From assembly GCF_019175285.1 (NCBI RefSeq), contig NC_056527.1:111300389-111364388 (forward strand): 64,000 nt of DNA. The letters are read 5' to 3'. This DNA comes from Sceloporus undulatus (lineage: Eukaryota > Chordata > Lepidosauria > Squamata > Phrynosomatidae). Within the stretch, counting starts at the first letter, position 1; every line of letters begins with the position of its first letter. Positions 40,340-51,619 of the stretch are shown here, piece after piece. A program made the translations under genes and the position numbers. Below the pieces are notes generated by a model. It had not been told where the DNA came from. It searched no databases and was given only the letters and a program-made list of their open reading frames with translations.

Positions 40340-42276
40340 GTAAAGTTGGAAAAGCTAAAGCGCAGAATGAAGTCAGGCTTGTTATAGAGGTTAAGAACAA
40401 TAAAAAAGGCTTTTTTGGATATGTCCGCAGCAAAAGGAAGAAGAAGGAGATGGTAGGTCTTCAAACAGAGGCTGGATGACCATCTGTCAGGGATGCTTTG
40501 ATTGTGATTTCCTGCATGGCAGGGGGTTGGACTGGATGGTCCTTGTGGTCTCTTCCAGCTCTACTATTCTATGATTCTATGGAGAAGATGGCAAAATGCT
40601 AACAGGGGACAGAGAAAAGGCAGAATTACTCAACACCTTCTTTGCCTCAGTCTTCTCAGAGAACACTGAGAACACTGAATAAGCAATTTCAGCACAGAAT
40701 AAGTAAATAGTACAGGAATACCTTGTTAATCTAAATGAATTTAAGTCTCCAGGACCAGATGAACTACACCCAAGGGTACTAAAAGAACTGGCTAATGTAA
40801 TATCGGAGCCATTGGCAATCATATTTGAAAACTCCTGGAAAACAGGAGAAATCCCAGGAGACTGGAGGAGGGCAAACGTTGTCCCTATCTTCAAAAAGGG
40901 GAAGAAAGAGGATCCCAACAATTATCGTCCAGTTAGTCTGACATCGATACCAGGAAAGATTCTAGAGCAGATCATTAAAAAGAGAGTCTGTGAACATCTA
41001 GAAGGCAATTCCATAATCACAAAAAGTCAACACGGGTTTCAGAGAAAGAAGTCATGCCAGACAAATCTAATCTCTTTCTTTGATAAAATTACTAGCTTGG
41101 TAGATGAAGGGAATGCTGTGAATATCGTATATCTTGATTTCAGTAAGGCCTTTGACAAAGTTTCCCATGACATTCTTGCAAACAAGCTCGTAAAATGTGG
41201 ACTAGACAAGGTAACTGTTACATGGATTTGTAACTGCTTGACCGGCTGAACGCAAAGAGTGCTCAACAATGGCTCCTTTTCATCCTGGAGAGAAGTGACC
41301 AGTGGGGTCCCACAGGGCTCTGTCCTGGGCCCAGTGCTATTCAACATCTTTATTAATGACTTGGAGGACAAAATTGGGGGCATACTTATCACATTTGCAG
41401 ATGACACCAAATTAGGAGGAGTAGCTGATACTCCAGAGGACAGGATCAACATTCAAAATGACCTAGAAAGCTGGGCCAAAGCTAACAAAATGAAATTCAA
41501 CATGGAGAAATGTAAGGTTCTGCAATTAGGGTGGAAAAATAAAATGCACAGATATAGGATGGGGGAGACCTGGCTGAACGAAATTTATATGTATGAAAGG
41601 GATCTAGGAGTCCAAGTAGACCACAAGTTGAACATGAGTCAACAGTGTGATGCGGCAGCTAACAAGGCCAATGTGATTTTAGGCTACATCAATAGAAGTA
41701 TAGTGTCTAGATCAAGAGAATAGTGCCACTATATTCTGCTCTGGTCAGGCCCCACCTGGAATACTGTGTTCAGTTCTGGGCACCACAATTCAAAAAGGAC
41801 ATTGAGAAACTGGAGCATGTCCAAAGGAGAGCGACTAAAATGGTGAAGGGTCTGGAAACCATGTCCTATGAGGAACGACTCAGGGAGCTGGGGATGTTTA
41901 GCCTGGAGAAAAGAAGGTTAAGGGGTGATATGATAGCCATGTTTAAATATTTGAAGGGATGCCATATTGAGGCGGGAGCAAGCTTGTTTTCTGCTGCTGC
42001 AGAGAACAGGACACAGAACAATGGATGCAAGCTGCAGAAAAAGATATTCCACCTCAACATTAGGAGGAACTTCCTGACAGTAAGGGCTATTCGACAGTGG
42101 AACACACTCCTTCCTTGGAGATTTTGGTGGAGTCTCCTTCCTTGGAGGTCTTTAAGCAGAGGCTGGATGGCCATCTGTCGGGGATGCTTTGTTTGAGATT
42201 TCCTGCATGGCAGAATGAGGTTGGACTGGATGGCCTTTGCGGTCCCTTCCAACTCTACGATTCTATGATTCTTTGA
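40340..42276 (+). mobile_element. CR1 LINE, most of the RT domain to the 3' end
   Basis: Carries KNNKKGFFGYVRSKRKKKEM, then (after a nested insertion) the linker [18 protein letters not shown] motifs [67 protein letters not shown], the catalytic FADDTKLGG, and the C-terminal [20 protein letters not shown]. The 3' end is GGACTGGATGGCCTTTGCGG ... CTACGATTCTATGATTCTTT. It spans at least three frames, so it is inactive. It is the longest LINE in the window. Confidence 0.9.
40449..40583 (+). mobile_element. Nested 5'-truncated CR1 copy
   Basis: AGGTCTTCAAACAGAGGCTG ... GGACTGGATGGTCCTTGTGG ... TATTCTATGATTCTATGG is a complete CR1 3' end placed inside the ORF2 of the outer CR1, which resumes at AGAAGATGGCAAAATGCTAA. 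Confidence 0.8.
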
Positions 42277-42505
42277 AAAAGAAAAATTGTCATATCTGTC
42301 CTCAGGCTAATTACTTATTTCTTACTGTCACTGTTTCTCACCTGTAGTATTAATGGTCTTCTTTTGGCCAGGTCTTTCTGCAACTTTGTTGATCAATTTT
42401 CTTGCTTTATATTAGAATTTCTGATCTAGGGTATAGTTTGGGAGTGTGGAGTGCTTGCTGCTCGTTCTTGGTATACAGCAGATGATTTAGTTTGGTGTAT
42501 GGTTT

Positions 42506-42562
42506 TGAGAGAACCAGTGTGGGGTAGTGGTTTGAACATTGGGCTATGATTCTGGAGTCTAT
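42506..42562 (+). mobile_element. tRNA-derived SINE head fragment
   Basis: GAGAGAACCAGTGTGGGGTA, GTGGTTTGAACATTGGGCTA and TGATTCTGGAGTCT. Confidence 0.6.
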
Positions 42563-43744
42563 TATTGTGACTGCAAGTAGAACAGCATTGGTGTGGATAT
42601 GTAGTCTTGCTGTAGTGGCAATCCTATCATGTAGCATGGCTGGATCTTGACCATTTACCTACATTTTCCAAGTTGTGAACTAGACAAAAGGGATTTCATT
42701 GTTCTGGCTCCTGATACTATCACTATAACCCAGCATTTATTTACTCTTGCAGAAAGCATCTGATTGGAGACATGGGATTTGCCTCTGTGACTCCTTTTCC
42801 TCAAAGAAGTAATCATAGGCCACTGAAATATTCCAGATGTGGGTTTGTCTCACTATTGGGAGAAAGCGCAAGAGACAGTCCCTTACCAAAGAAACTGCTG
42901 GATATATGGTACATATTGAGTATCTCACTCCTCTGAAGAATAGCCTACGCTCCAGGTAGTGGAGGTGATCCTTTATAAATGGGTCAACAAATAACCAGTT
43001 ATGAGTACTTAATTCCCTTTCACCCAGCTACAAATAAGATATATTGCTGTAGTAACTAATGAGGGATAGCATAGCACCATTACTTTTTGTTCAATTTTAA
43101 TTTTTAAAGCTACTTTTAGATACCTATTTCTGTTACTGGTTCCAGTTAGAATACTTGTATTCTGTTGATTGTGGAAGGAAAAACAACCATTTGGTTCAGT
43201 TATTCTAATGCGAGTTGGGATTTGTGCTTGGGTTTATGGATTTGTTATGCAACATGTTTGATCTCTTTTCTTTCTCTTTGCATGAAAAAATATATATATG
43301 GGGGTTGCAGCTGATACAGAACGTTTTTCTGAGTAGTTTGTTTTGTGCTGATTCTCCCTTAACCTTTTGTATTCATACTCTGAGTAATGTGATCCAATTT
43401 GCCCTTGTGAATATGAAGTTGTAACAGAAGATTCCTAAAAAGGAGAGGTTTTGTGTTGCTGTTGAGATCATCAATGTTATTGTCTCAACAAACTGGCATG
43501 GTTCTGGCATACAGTTGTGCCATTCTCTTATTAACTCTTTGAATTTTTTTATACTCTGCTATGCATATGAATATATATATTAATGTTTTTGGGATACTTA
43601 GATATATTTTGTTCCACAGGATGATGGCTGTAATATTTAGAATTTTTTTCTTTCTTTCTGGTGAAAAGTAAGCAAATATAATAGTTCTATTACTTTTGAG
43701 AAAAGAGAAGGCTTATTGTAAAAACTGCAACTGTTATGGTAACT
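42563..43744. other. Intergenic, nothing recognised
   Basis: AT-rich with no supported gene. Confidence 0.4.
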
Positions 43745-43940
43745 AAGGCTGCATCTAGAGAATCAATGCAATTTGACACAGCCTTAACTTCTGTAGTTGA
43801 TGTTGTGAGATATTTAGTCTTCTCTGTCATAGAGTTCTGGTGCCACAACAAACTACAAATCCGAGGTTTCTATAGGAGGGAGCCATGGCAGTTAAAGCAG
43901 TGTCAAACTGCATTAATTCTGCAGTGTGTCATCAGCTTTA
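43745..43940. mobile_element. Palindromic MITE (CTGCAGAAATAATGCAGTTT family)
   Basis: AAGGCTGCATCTAGAGAATC left, ATTAATTCTGCAGTGTGTCA right, with AACAAACTACAAATCCGAGG inside. A more diverged relative seems to lie at about 44000-44200. Confidence 0.75.
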
Positions 43941-44279
43941 GACTATATTGACACCCATACAGTTATAGCCATTTGATGTGACTTTTGCTACCCCAACACC
44001 ATCCCATGTAATTATGGGATTTGTAATTGTGTGATGGACTTAGAATCCTTGGCTAGAGAGCTCTAGGACTGCAATGCAGGGGAATAGACCCCCCAGCAGA
44101 GAATTTAAAACTTCCACCAAATTGGAAACTCCAGGATTCTGTAGGGTAGGGTAGGACTGTAACACTTAACATAGTACCACACTGTTATAATTCTTTAGTG
44201 TATTAATTCTTGGAGGAAGAGTTGTGGGCTGTGTTTACAAATATGATCTCAGTTTTGTGATGTATGTCTCTCTGCCCGC

Positions 44280-44485
44280 CCAATTGTTTTTAATTTTAAC
44301 CTAATGCTGTATAGCATTTTATTGTTTTTAAACTTTGATTGTTTAATTGTAGTTTTAATATTGGGGAGGTGGTTGGGAAGAGATCAATTAGTATTTTATT
44401 GTATTTCTAATGCATTGTAACCTGCCTGGATTCCTAGTGATTGGGCAGGCTGTAAATAAATTATTATATTCTTATTATATTCTTA
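44280..44485 (+). mobile_element. L2-like LINE 3' UTR and tail
   Basis: TTTTAATTTTAACCTAATGC ... CATTGTAACCTGCCTGGATT ... GGGCAGGCTGTAAATAAATT ATTATATTC. Confidence 0.55.
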
Positions 44486-44827
44486 TTATTTGCTTTTCAG
44501 AAGTATTTGCCTGAGCTCTATAAATGGCTATAGGATGAAGTATCTTAGTCAAATCTGTCAAGCCACTCCTTTTGATCTTAAGCACAAACAGTTAGGTCAT
44601 GACTGCTAATCATAGATAATGTTGTGCTTTTACTTAGCTTTCCCTAAATAGCAGCTCTGAAGCATTCTAACTGTAATGGACTGCAACTCCCATCATCCCT
44701 AGGCAGTATGGCAAATGGTAGTGCTATTAATATATGAGGGAAATTGTAGTCCAGAATATCTGCATCAGCATGGGTAAAACTAAATTACCTGTTAGAAAAC
44801 TCTCCATATACTATATACCTTTGCTTT

Positions 44828-45061
44828 GGCCTGTTACAGACTGCCAAAATAAAGCTGCTTCAGGTCTCTTTGGAAGTATGCTATTTAAATGATGCATGGG
44901 TCCTAAGAGTCCGGAGGTCGTGCCAAAGCCAGACTCCATACCTAAGCACCAGAGTGCAGCTTTTGGTGCAGCTTCCGGATTCTTAGGATACATGCATCAT
45001 TTAAATAGCATACCTTCAAAGAGACCCGAAGAAGCTTTATTTTGGCAGTCTGTAACAGGCC
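44828..45061. mobile_element. Palindromic foldback MITE (copy 2)
   Basis: 234 bp, same ends and arms as 4274-4506: GGCCTGTTACAGACTGCC ... GGCAGTCTGTAACAGGCC, with GTATGCTATTTAAATGATGC and its reverse. It lies about 500 bp upstream of the OR start at 45575. Confidence 0.85.
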
Positions 45062-45574
45062 TCTGTCTACTTAAAACAAACTGGAAACCCATGGTAGTAA
45101 TAACTGAGAAAATGCCTATAAATGTTTTGTTAAACAAATTGCTCTTGGACTGAGTCTGGATAAATCAAGGAAGTTTTGTCTGTTTGCCCCTTCGTCCCAA
45201 ACCTATGAAACATTTGGGAAGACATGTCTTTAAAAATAAGCATTTGCTTTATGAATGATTAACAGATTCACTAACAGATTCACATAGTAAAATATCATCC
45301 ATGAACTAACCCATTTATTATTATCAGGTTTTGGCAATCTACAATGCAGTGAGTATGTTGGCTTCTGCTCCAATAATGTAGACAAATGCATTGCAATAAC
45401 ATTGGTTTAATATTGTCTCTTTTTACACTGTGTGATAATACTCTCAGGATCTGGGGTTATTTTTTATTCATCCTTAAACACCCCAATGATTGGTTGTGTC
45501 ACTGGATTAGACTACGCCAAAGTGACTTAACCTTAATGCCTCACTGTTTTTCCTCTCAAGGTTCAGTCATCTTC

Positions 45575-46522
45575 ATGAATGCCTCTGGTGTCACAGAATT
45601 TACCTTCCTGGGTCTTCCCCATTCCCGTCCCATCCAGCTCCTTCTTTTCGTCCTGGTCTCAGCCTGCTATGTTGCAATCCTACTAAGCAATCTTCTCATT
45701 GTGATGACAGTGTGTGTCGATTCTCGGCTCCTCCAGTCCCCCATCTACTTCTTCCTGGCCAACTTATCCATCATTGATACTGCCTTGGGTTCTGTGGCTA
45801 TCCCCAAGATGGCAGCAGACCTGATAAGCTGTGGTAGGACCATCCCCTTTGCAGGATGCATGACTCAACTCTTCTTCCTTCACTTCTTGGGAGGTTCGGA
45901 GATGTTCCTCCTCACACTCATGGCTTATGATCGCTATGTGGCCATCTGCCACCCGCTTACATACACTACCACAATGAACCGTCTGCGTTGTGTCAAGCTC
46001 CTTACCTCCTGCTGGGTAGGAGGCCTGGTCCACTCAGCCACTCAAACAATCCTGATCGTCCGGCTTCCATTTTGTGGGCCGAATGAGTTGGACAATTTCT
46101 TCTGTGATGTGCAACAGGTGATCAAACTGGCTTGTGCAGATACCTATGTCACTGAGATACTCATGGTGGCCAACAGTGGACTGCTCTCCCTTGTCTGCTT
46201 CATCATTTTGTTGGTTTCCTATGGTGTCATCCTGGCCACCCTAAAAGGACACTTCAAGGAGGGTGGAAGAAAAGCTCTGTCCACTTGTAGCTCTCATTTG
46301 ACCGTGGTCTGCTTCATTTTTGTGCCCTGCCTCTTTGTTTACCTTGTACCTTTCTCCAGCTCCAGTGTGGACAAAATGGCTTCCACGTTCTACACAGTAG
46401 TCACTCCTGCCCTCAATCCCATTGTATATGCCTTGAGGAATCAGGAAATGAAAGAGGCTATGGGGCGATTAAAGAATAAATGCTTTTTCTCATGTTCTAG
46501 TGTGAAGGGAGAAAAAGCATGA
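45575..46522 (+). CDS. Olfactory receptor, class II, family 4-like (intact)
   Basis: 315 codons. I chose the ATG at 45575 because it gives MNASGVTEFTFLGL, the usual OR N-terminus with an NAS glycosylation site; the longer frame upstream is non-OR and is broken by acceptor-like TTTTCCTCTCAAG and GTTCAG just before the start. Landmarks: LLSNLLIVMTV in TM1 (Asn present, Gly replaced by Ser), SPIYFFLANLSIIDTA, LMAYDRYVAICHPL, LPFCGPNELDNFFCDVQQVI (family 4 signature), KALSTCSSHL, PALNPIVYALRN. Typical OR tail, no defect. Confidence 0.96.
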   Translation: MNASGVTEFTFLGLPHSRPIQLLLFVLVSACYVAILLSNLLIVMTVCVDSRLLQSPIYFFLANLSIIDTALGSVAIPKMAADLISCGRTIPFAGCMTQLFFLHFLGGSEMFLLTLMAYDRYVAICHPLTYTTTMNRLRCVKLLTSCWVGGLVHSATQTILIVRLPFCGPNELDNFFCDVQQVIKLACADTYVTEILMVANSGLLSLVCFIILLVSYGVILATLKGHFKEGGRKALSTCSSHLTVVCFIFVPCLFVYLVPFSSSSVDKMASTFYTVVTPALNPIVYALRNQEMKEAMGRLKNKCFFSCSSVKGEKA

Positions 46523-47678
46523 CAATCTCTTTCTTTGAATCCCACATCTATCAATAATTTCTCTCAGGTTTCTTTCACACTACACAACTATAGCACTTTA
46601 ATACCACTTTAACTGCCTTGGGTCCATCCTATGGAATCCTGGGATATGTAGTTTCATGAGGTATTCAGAATTCTCTGCATAGTACTCTAATGCTTCATCA
46701 AACTACATCTATGGTCTATGAATGTAATAAAGTTGAACTGAACTGATGGTAGGGAAGATTACAGATGTTTGGCTCCTAGTGACTGAAAGTGATAGAGCAG
46801 ACCACGATCAGATTTTAATTCACTACAATTATTCAATTCATTTTTTAAAAATGCCCCCAGAGTGAACACCTTGCATTTCTCCTAATGTGTATGTCACAGT
46901 TCAGCTTTCTAGGTTTCATGGATGTAGAGCTATAGTGGAAACACAGGCACATACATGCACACACTCTCTGACACCAAGGACAGACAATAGGATATTTATT
47001 TGGGCCTCATTCTCCTTTGCATGATCCTGCAAACAGGAGATGATGATGATCTGTGCCATTTTATATAATTTCCTTTATGCAGCCATGAGTACAGAGCGAA
47101 GGAAGAATCACAATGTATACTGAACAATTTCTATGAACAACTGAAAAAGATAAGTGTGGATGCACACTGTCCAGTTTCTTCCAAGCACCAGTTTTCCAGT
47201 TCAAGGGGCAATCTTTAACTGACTGGTTCAATAAGCATTGTGTTACCTATATGTGAACGGCATCTAAACCTCTAATTACTTCCTTGAGGTATTTGTAGCC
47301 CTCCAGGTGTTAATGGAAGGTATTCCCGGAAACTCCAACCAATGTAGCCAATGGTGAATAATGCTGGGAAATGGCATTTGACAGCATCTGGAAAGCCACT
47401 TAATTCTCATCCCTTTTATATTTAGAACTTTAGAAAGTAACAAGTAAAATGGGAGTAACAGAGTTGTGTTTTGTTGGTTGATGTTGTTGTCTCAGTTTAT
47501 GTCTTTGGTTTATGTTTTTCATGCGTAAACTCAATAAAAAGTATGGTGGGGGGGGAGAGAACTTTAGAAAGTAACAAATGGAAAAAAGAGAAATGACATC
47601 TAACTATGAATCCTAGTGAAAACACCTTGACAAATCTAGCAAGCATACTAAATTAGAGAAACCAGTAGGATTTTCATG
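46523..47678. other. Intergenic with a partial MITE
   Basis: About 46568-46705 carries ACCACTTTAACTGCCTTGGG and AATCCTGGGATATGTAGTTT of the common palindromic MITE family. The rest is unassigned. Confidence 0.5.
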
Positions 47679-48690
47679 CTAACCCTGTGCAGGTTGAAAG
47701 GGATTCATAGCAGGAGGTTTAGGCATTTCAGTGAATGCTAAGGCATCTCGAGAGTAGAAGATGTCATCAGTACCAAAACCCAACTTGTATTGCCAGATAT
47801 AAACTTTGCTCTTGGGGGGAGCTGTGAAGGTGATTTTGTCTGTAATTTCAACAGCTTCACTCCACATTTCCTTTGTCGTGTCAATTTTCATCCCACCAAA
47901 TTCAACACTAAGAGAAAATTGATTCTTCACAAGTGTTTGTAACAGGTCACCAGTCTCAGTTTTAATGTCAAGAGCTACCTGCCACTTACGTTCTGTGCTC
48001 TTTGTCTTCTCCTTCATATATCCAATCTTTCTAGTAACTGAATATTCCTTACTAATACCTGTTTTGAGATCATTAATGATGGTTGAGACAAGATTCCAGA
48101 CACCAAATGTTGGACCATAATTAATAGACATGCCTCCCGGGAGAAAGTTGACCACATCAGCATGGAAGGAAAATGTGTGAGGTTCAGAGTTCTTATCAAC
48201 TTATCATGTGGTTTCACATAGTAAGCAAAGCCCTCTGTCCCCCAGTAATAGAGACCCCCCTTGAGGCCTTCAGGAATATTATAGGTAAGGCCATCTATAT
48301 CTTGGTTCATGTTGGTAACCCGTCGGAAAACTCCTCTCTTCTTGAATATAATGTAGAAGTAACGCCCTGATGAGAAGTAATGGTCTCCATTTTGGCAGTT
48401 GGGGTGCAGCTTGTACGTTACAGCCCCTGAGTCTGTGTTGAGGTTGGATACACGCCGATAAGAGTTTCCCTTGATGATGTAAAAGAGGTCATCCTGATGG
48501 GCCAGATAATGGTCTCCTCCACGGACAGAATTGTGCAGACTATATATCTTCAGATCACTGCCTTGATAGAAATCAGTGGAACTCATGTAGCAGCCTAGGT
48601 CTGAGCGGATAATGTAGTAATATGTGCCTACACCACAAAAATCAACCCCTTTAGTTTGGCTCTTGGGAACGATTCCATGTTTACCTTTGA
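47679..48690 (-). pseudogene. Broken gene for a repeat-containing protein of unknown function
   Basis: Two adjacent minus-strand frames of good coding character. The upstream part contains four imperfect repeats of about 43 residues with a core like GDHYLAHQDDLFYIIKG and YRRVSNLNTD, then GDHYFSSGRYFYIIF and FRRVTNMNQD. The downstream part has a different fold type with KWQVALDIKTETGDLL, FSLSVEFGGMKIDTTKEMW and VYIWQYKLGFGTDD. The start on the upstream side looks like an internal exon edge (TTGTATTCAAAG acceptor). The reading frame appears broken about once; degraded copy or pseudogene. I do not recognise the family with confidence; a secreted or pore-forming-like protein is possible but unproven. 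A dispersed repeat abuts it at 48727. Confidence 0.55.
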
Positions 48691-48726
48691 ATACAAGAAG
48701 AAAAGAACAATTGTTGATCATGGCTG

Positions 48727-48870
48727 GCATCCATAGTTTTTTCTGGGTTTTTTGGGTTGTGTGGCCATGTTCTAGAAGAGTTTATTCCTGACATTTTGTC
48801 AGCATCTGTGGCTGGCATCTTCAGAGAATGAAGTGCCTCACATTGCCCAGTCCTTATTCAATAATGGCTG
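48727..48870. mobile_element. Dispersed repeat of unresolved class
   Basis: GGGTTGTGTGGCCATGTTCT, AGAAGAGTTTATTCCTGACA, TTTTGTCAGCATCTGTGGCT and GGCATCTTCAGAGAATGAAG, a motif set I recall as common in squamate interspersed repeats. Confidence 0.45.
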
Positions 48871-49284
48871 GAACTGGAATAAGAGTGATATGTATAGAGT
48901 GAAGGCCTTTTCCTTCTCTATTGACCTTGTCATCTGTATGTGGCTGTAATATGGTGTCACACATAGAATCTGAGATGTGGATGTAGGAAACCAAGGCTGA
49001 AATGCATTGTGGTCTCTTTAAAGTAGTCAGCCCTGCATGGCTTCCAGAAGTTCCCAGAATAGTCCTGCTAATATGGCCTCAAATTATGCTGTCTGCTGGC
49101 CTGGGAGTTGTAGTCCAAAAAATAAACTGTTCAAAGGTCTGGTTTGTGTGAAGATAAAGGACTGCACTTACCTGATGTATTCCCTCCTCTGTTGAAGGTA
49201 TAGGAGCACCATATCTAAAACCCTAAGTGTCCTCCTGCTTTTTAGAGAAATGTCAAGTCATTGACACAGAGCCTGCAACTTAGA

Positions 49285-49500
49285 AGCATAGGACACTGGA
49301 GTTGGAAGGGATCACAAAGGCCACCTAGTCCAAACCCCTATCATACAGGAACACACAACTAAAACACCCCCAACAAGCTCTGTTTAAAGACTATCTGCCA
49401 AGGCAATCCATGCTGCTCTGAAAAAGCTCTTACAATAAAGAAGTCCCTAATGTTTAGATGGAATCTCTTTTCTTGTGATTTAAGGCCATTATCTGAGCTA
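49285..49500 (-). mobile_element. CR1 LINE 3' end, antisense
   Basis: GGAGTTGGAAGGGATCACAA, AGGCCACCTAGTCCAAACCC, AAAGCTCTTACAATAAAGAA and TGTTTAGATGGAATCTCTTT mirror the CR1 terminus. Confidence 0.7.
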
Positions 49501-49639
49501 ATATCAATTGCATTTATGCCAGTCCAGTTAATTATGAAATTTGCTGTAAAACTGCACAAGTCTACTTTGAGTTATTTTTTTAAAATGCAGAAGGATAGTT
49601 GCTTTTCTTGGCTTTGCTTGAATTTCTGGCACAGGAGGG

Positions 49640-50457
49640 CATCACCTAGACCATAGGTTTATTAGGCACTCATGCTCTCCCCAAGGATATGCATCTTTTG
49701 TGGCAGAAGAATGTGGTTTATTAACAGTATTTCCCAACATTTCCTCACTTTGTTAGGGACCTGAACATTCCATGAAACAGTGTTACAAAAGTAAAAAAAA
49801 ACATCAGCATCAATTAATATTAAATATATGTACTAAATAGTCAGTATAAATTAAATACAGATTTTATACCAGTGTAGATTCTAAAAGGCACTCTTCGTTT
49901 ATACTTATAAAAAACAACCCTGGAGCTAAAATCAAAGTTCCAACTTAACCATAACCAGGAAACTCCAGGAAGGAATTTAGAAACACCGTTAAGAAAAACG
50001 GATTTATTTCATCAGGAGCTGAAAGTTTCTCCTCTGTACTCTACATTGCACAAACAGGACAGTTTCTATGTAAAGGGATAAATGGACACAAGCCTGATGT
50101 TAGAAATGGAAGGACTTTCAAACCAGCGGCAGAATGTTTTTAATCTTTTTGGATATATAATCAGTGACCTTTGAAAAGCAGTTCTGGAACAAACAAAATT
50201 TCTGCAAGTGTCATTTTTTGGGGAAATAATGTTCTCCCATTTCTTCCCAGGGAAAACAACAACAACAACCCAGAAAGTTTTGAGAAACAAATAAAATTTA
50301 AAAACCCTCCCAATTTTGTCACTCTTTACAGATTGTAAATCTTTGGAAATATAAAACATGTTATGTATAACCGGACATAATATTATCATATTTGGTATTT
50401 CAAAGTATACTTTATTCAGAAAATAATTACAAAATCTATTTACTTTTTCAAAAATGT

Positions 50458-50497
<40 letters not shown>

Positions 50498-51230
50498 AGC
50501 TACATGGTCTTGAACTGTAGGAAACCTCCTTGGTTTTGCCAGTTTTTTGAGAATCAAGTGAAAAACATCAACCAGTAAGAGCAGAAGAAGCCATCAACAC
50601 TAGGAAAACAAATAGAAATATTGTGTTTCTCCTGTCCTTTATAGTGTCAAGCAGACATAAATTACACATTATTATAAAAAGAAACGAGAAAATGAAAATC
50701 AGTCTTATGAATTACAGTGACCTGATACTGTACACCAACATGTCTTAGGCTAACTGATATTGAAGAACTGGGTATATATGTGTGTGTCTGTGTATTTTAA
50801 TGTGCCAGGGATATTGTACCCATTAGTATAGTTGCTTCTTTTCTGAAAACTTGGCACATGCTGACAGCCAATGGCTCACATACCCGCATTGATCTATGGA
50901 CCATTACTGTGAATCACATTACTGCACATAGTCTTACTCACGTTTTCCTACTACACAGTTTTAAAAGAAACAACGTAGGAGGAATAAATGTCATTCAGCA
51001 TTGTAAAAGAAAATATTTAATACTTCATTTTTAAAAAATTTGGGGGGAAAAAGAGACTTCAGAAAAACCTAAAAGAAAACCATCACGTGAGTTTCCTTCC
51101 TGTCCTGATTTTCTCTGTCTCTCAGGCTTTCACATCTCTTCACAAAGCAGACATGCCAGTGAGTGATGCTATATTTGCGTAAATTCAACATTTTTTGTTT
51201 GAAGTCATTTTGATGATGAACTTGATAAAG
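49640..51230. other. Intergenic, AT-rich, with (AT)n
   Basis: A (TA)n microsatellite is at 50459-50495. The open frame reading through it has no support as a gene. Confidence 0.45.
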
Positions 51231-51592
51231 ATCTGGAAACCATGCCCTACGATGGGCAGTTTAGGGAGCTGGGTATGTTTAGTCTGAAGAGAAGCTTAAG
51301 GGGTGACAAAATATTCATGTTTAAATATTTGAAGGGATCTCATATTGAGGATGGAGCAAACTTGTTTTCTGCTGCTTCAGAGCCCAGGACATGGAACAAT
51401 GGATTCAAGAACCTCCTGATAGTAAAAGCTGTTTGACAGTGGAATACACTGCCTCAGAGAGTGGTGGAGTCTCCTCCTTTGGAGGTCTTTAAAAAGAGGC
51501 TGGATGGCCATCTGTCAAGAATGGTTTAATTGTGGATTCCTGCATGGCAACTGGATGGAACTTGTGGCCTCTTCCAACTCTGTGATTTTATC
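51231..51592 (+). mobile_element. CR1 LINE 3' end
   Basis: AACCATGCCCTACGATGGGC, GGAGCTGGGTATGTTTAGTC, AAATATTTGAAGGGATCTCA, GGTCTTTAAAAAGAGGCTGG and CTTCCAACTCTGTGATTTTA. It ends about 30 bp past the stop codon of the next gene (opposite strand). Confidence 0.8.
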
Positions 51593-51619
51593 ACTTATAG
51601 CTCTCTCATAATTTCTTTT

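Noticed and set aside
40812-42196. Open frames with reverse-transcriptase motifs
   Set aside because: They are pieces of a degenerate CR1 LINE, not host genes.
45386-45574. 63-codon N-terminal extension of the OR at 45575
   Set aside because: No similarity to OR N-termini; acceptor-like sites lie just before the standard start.
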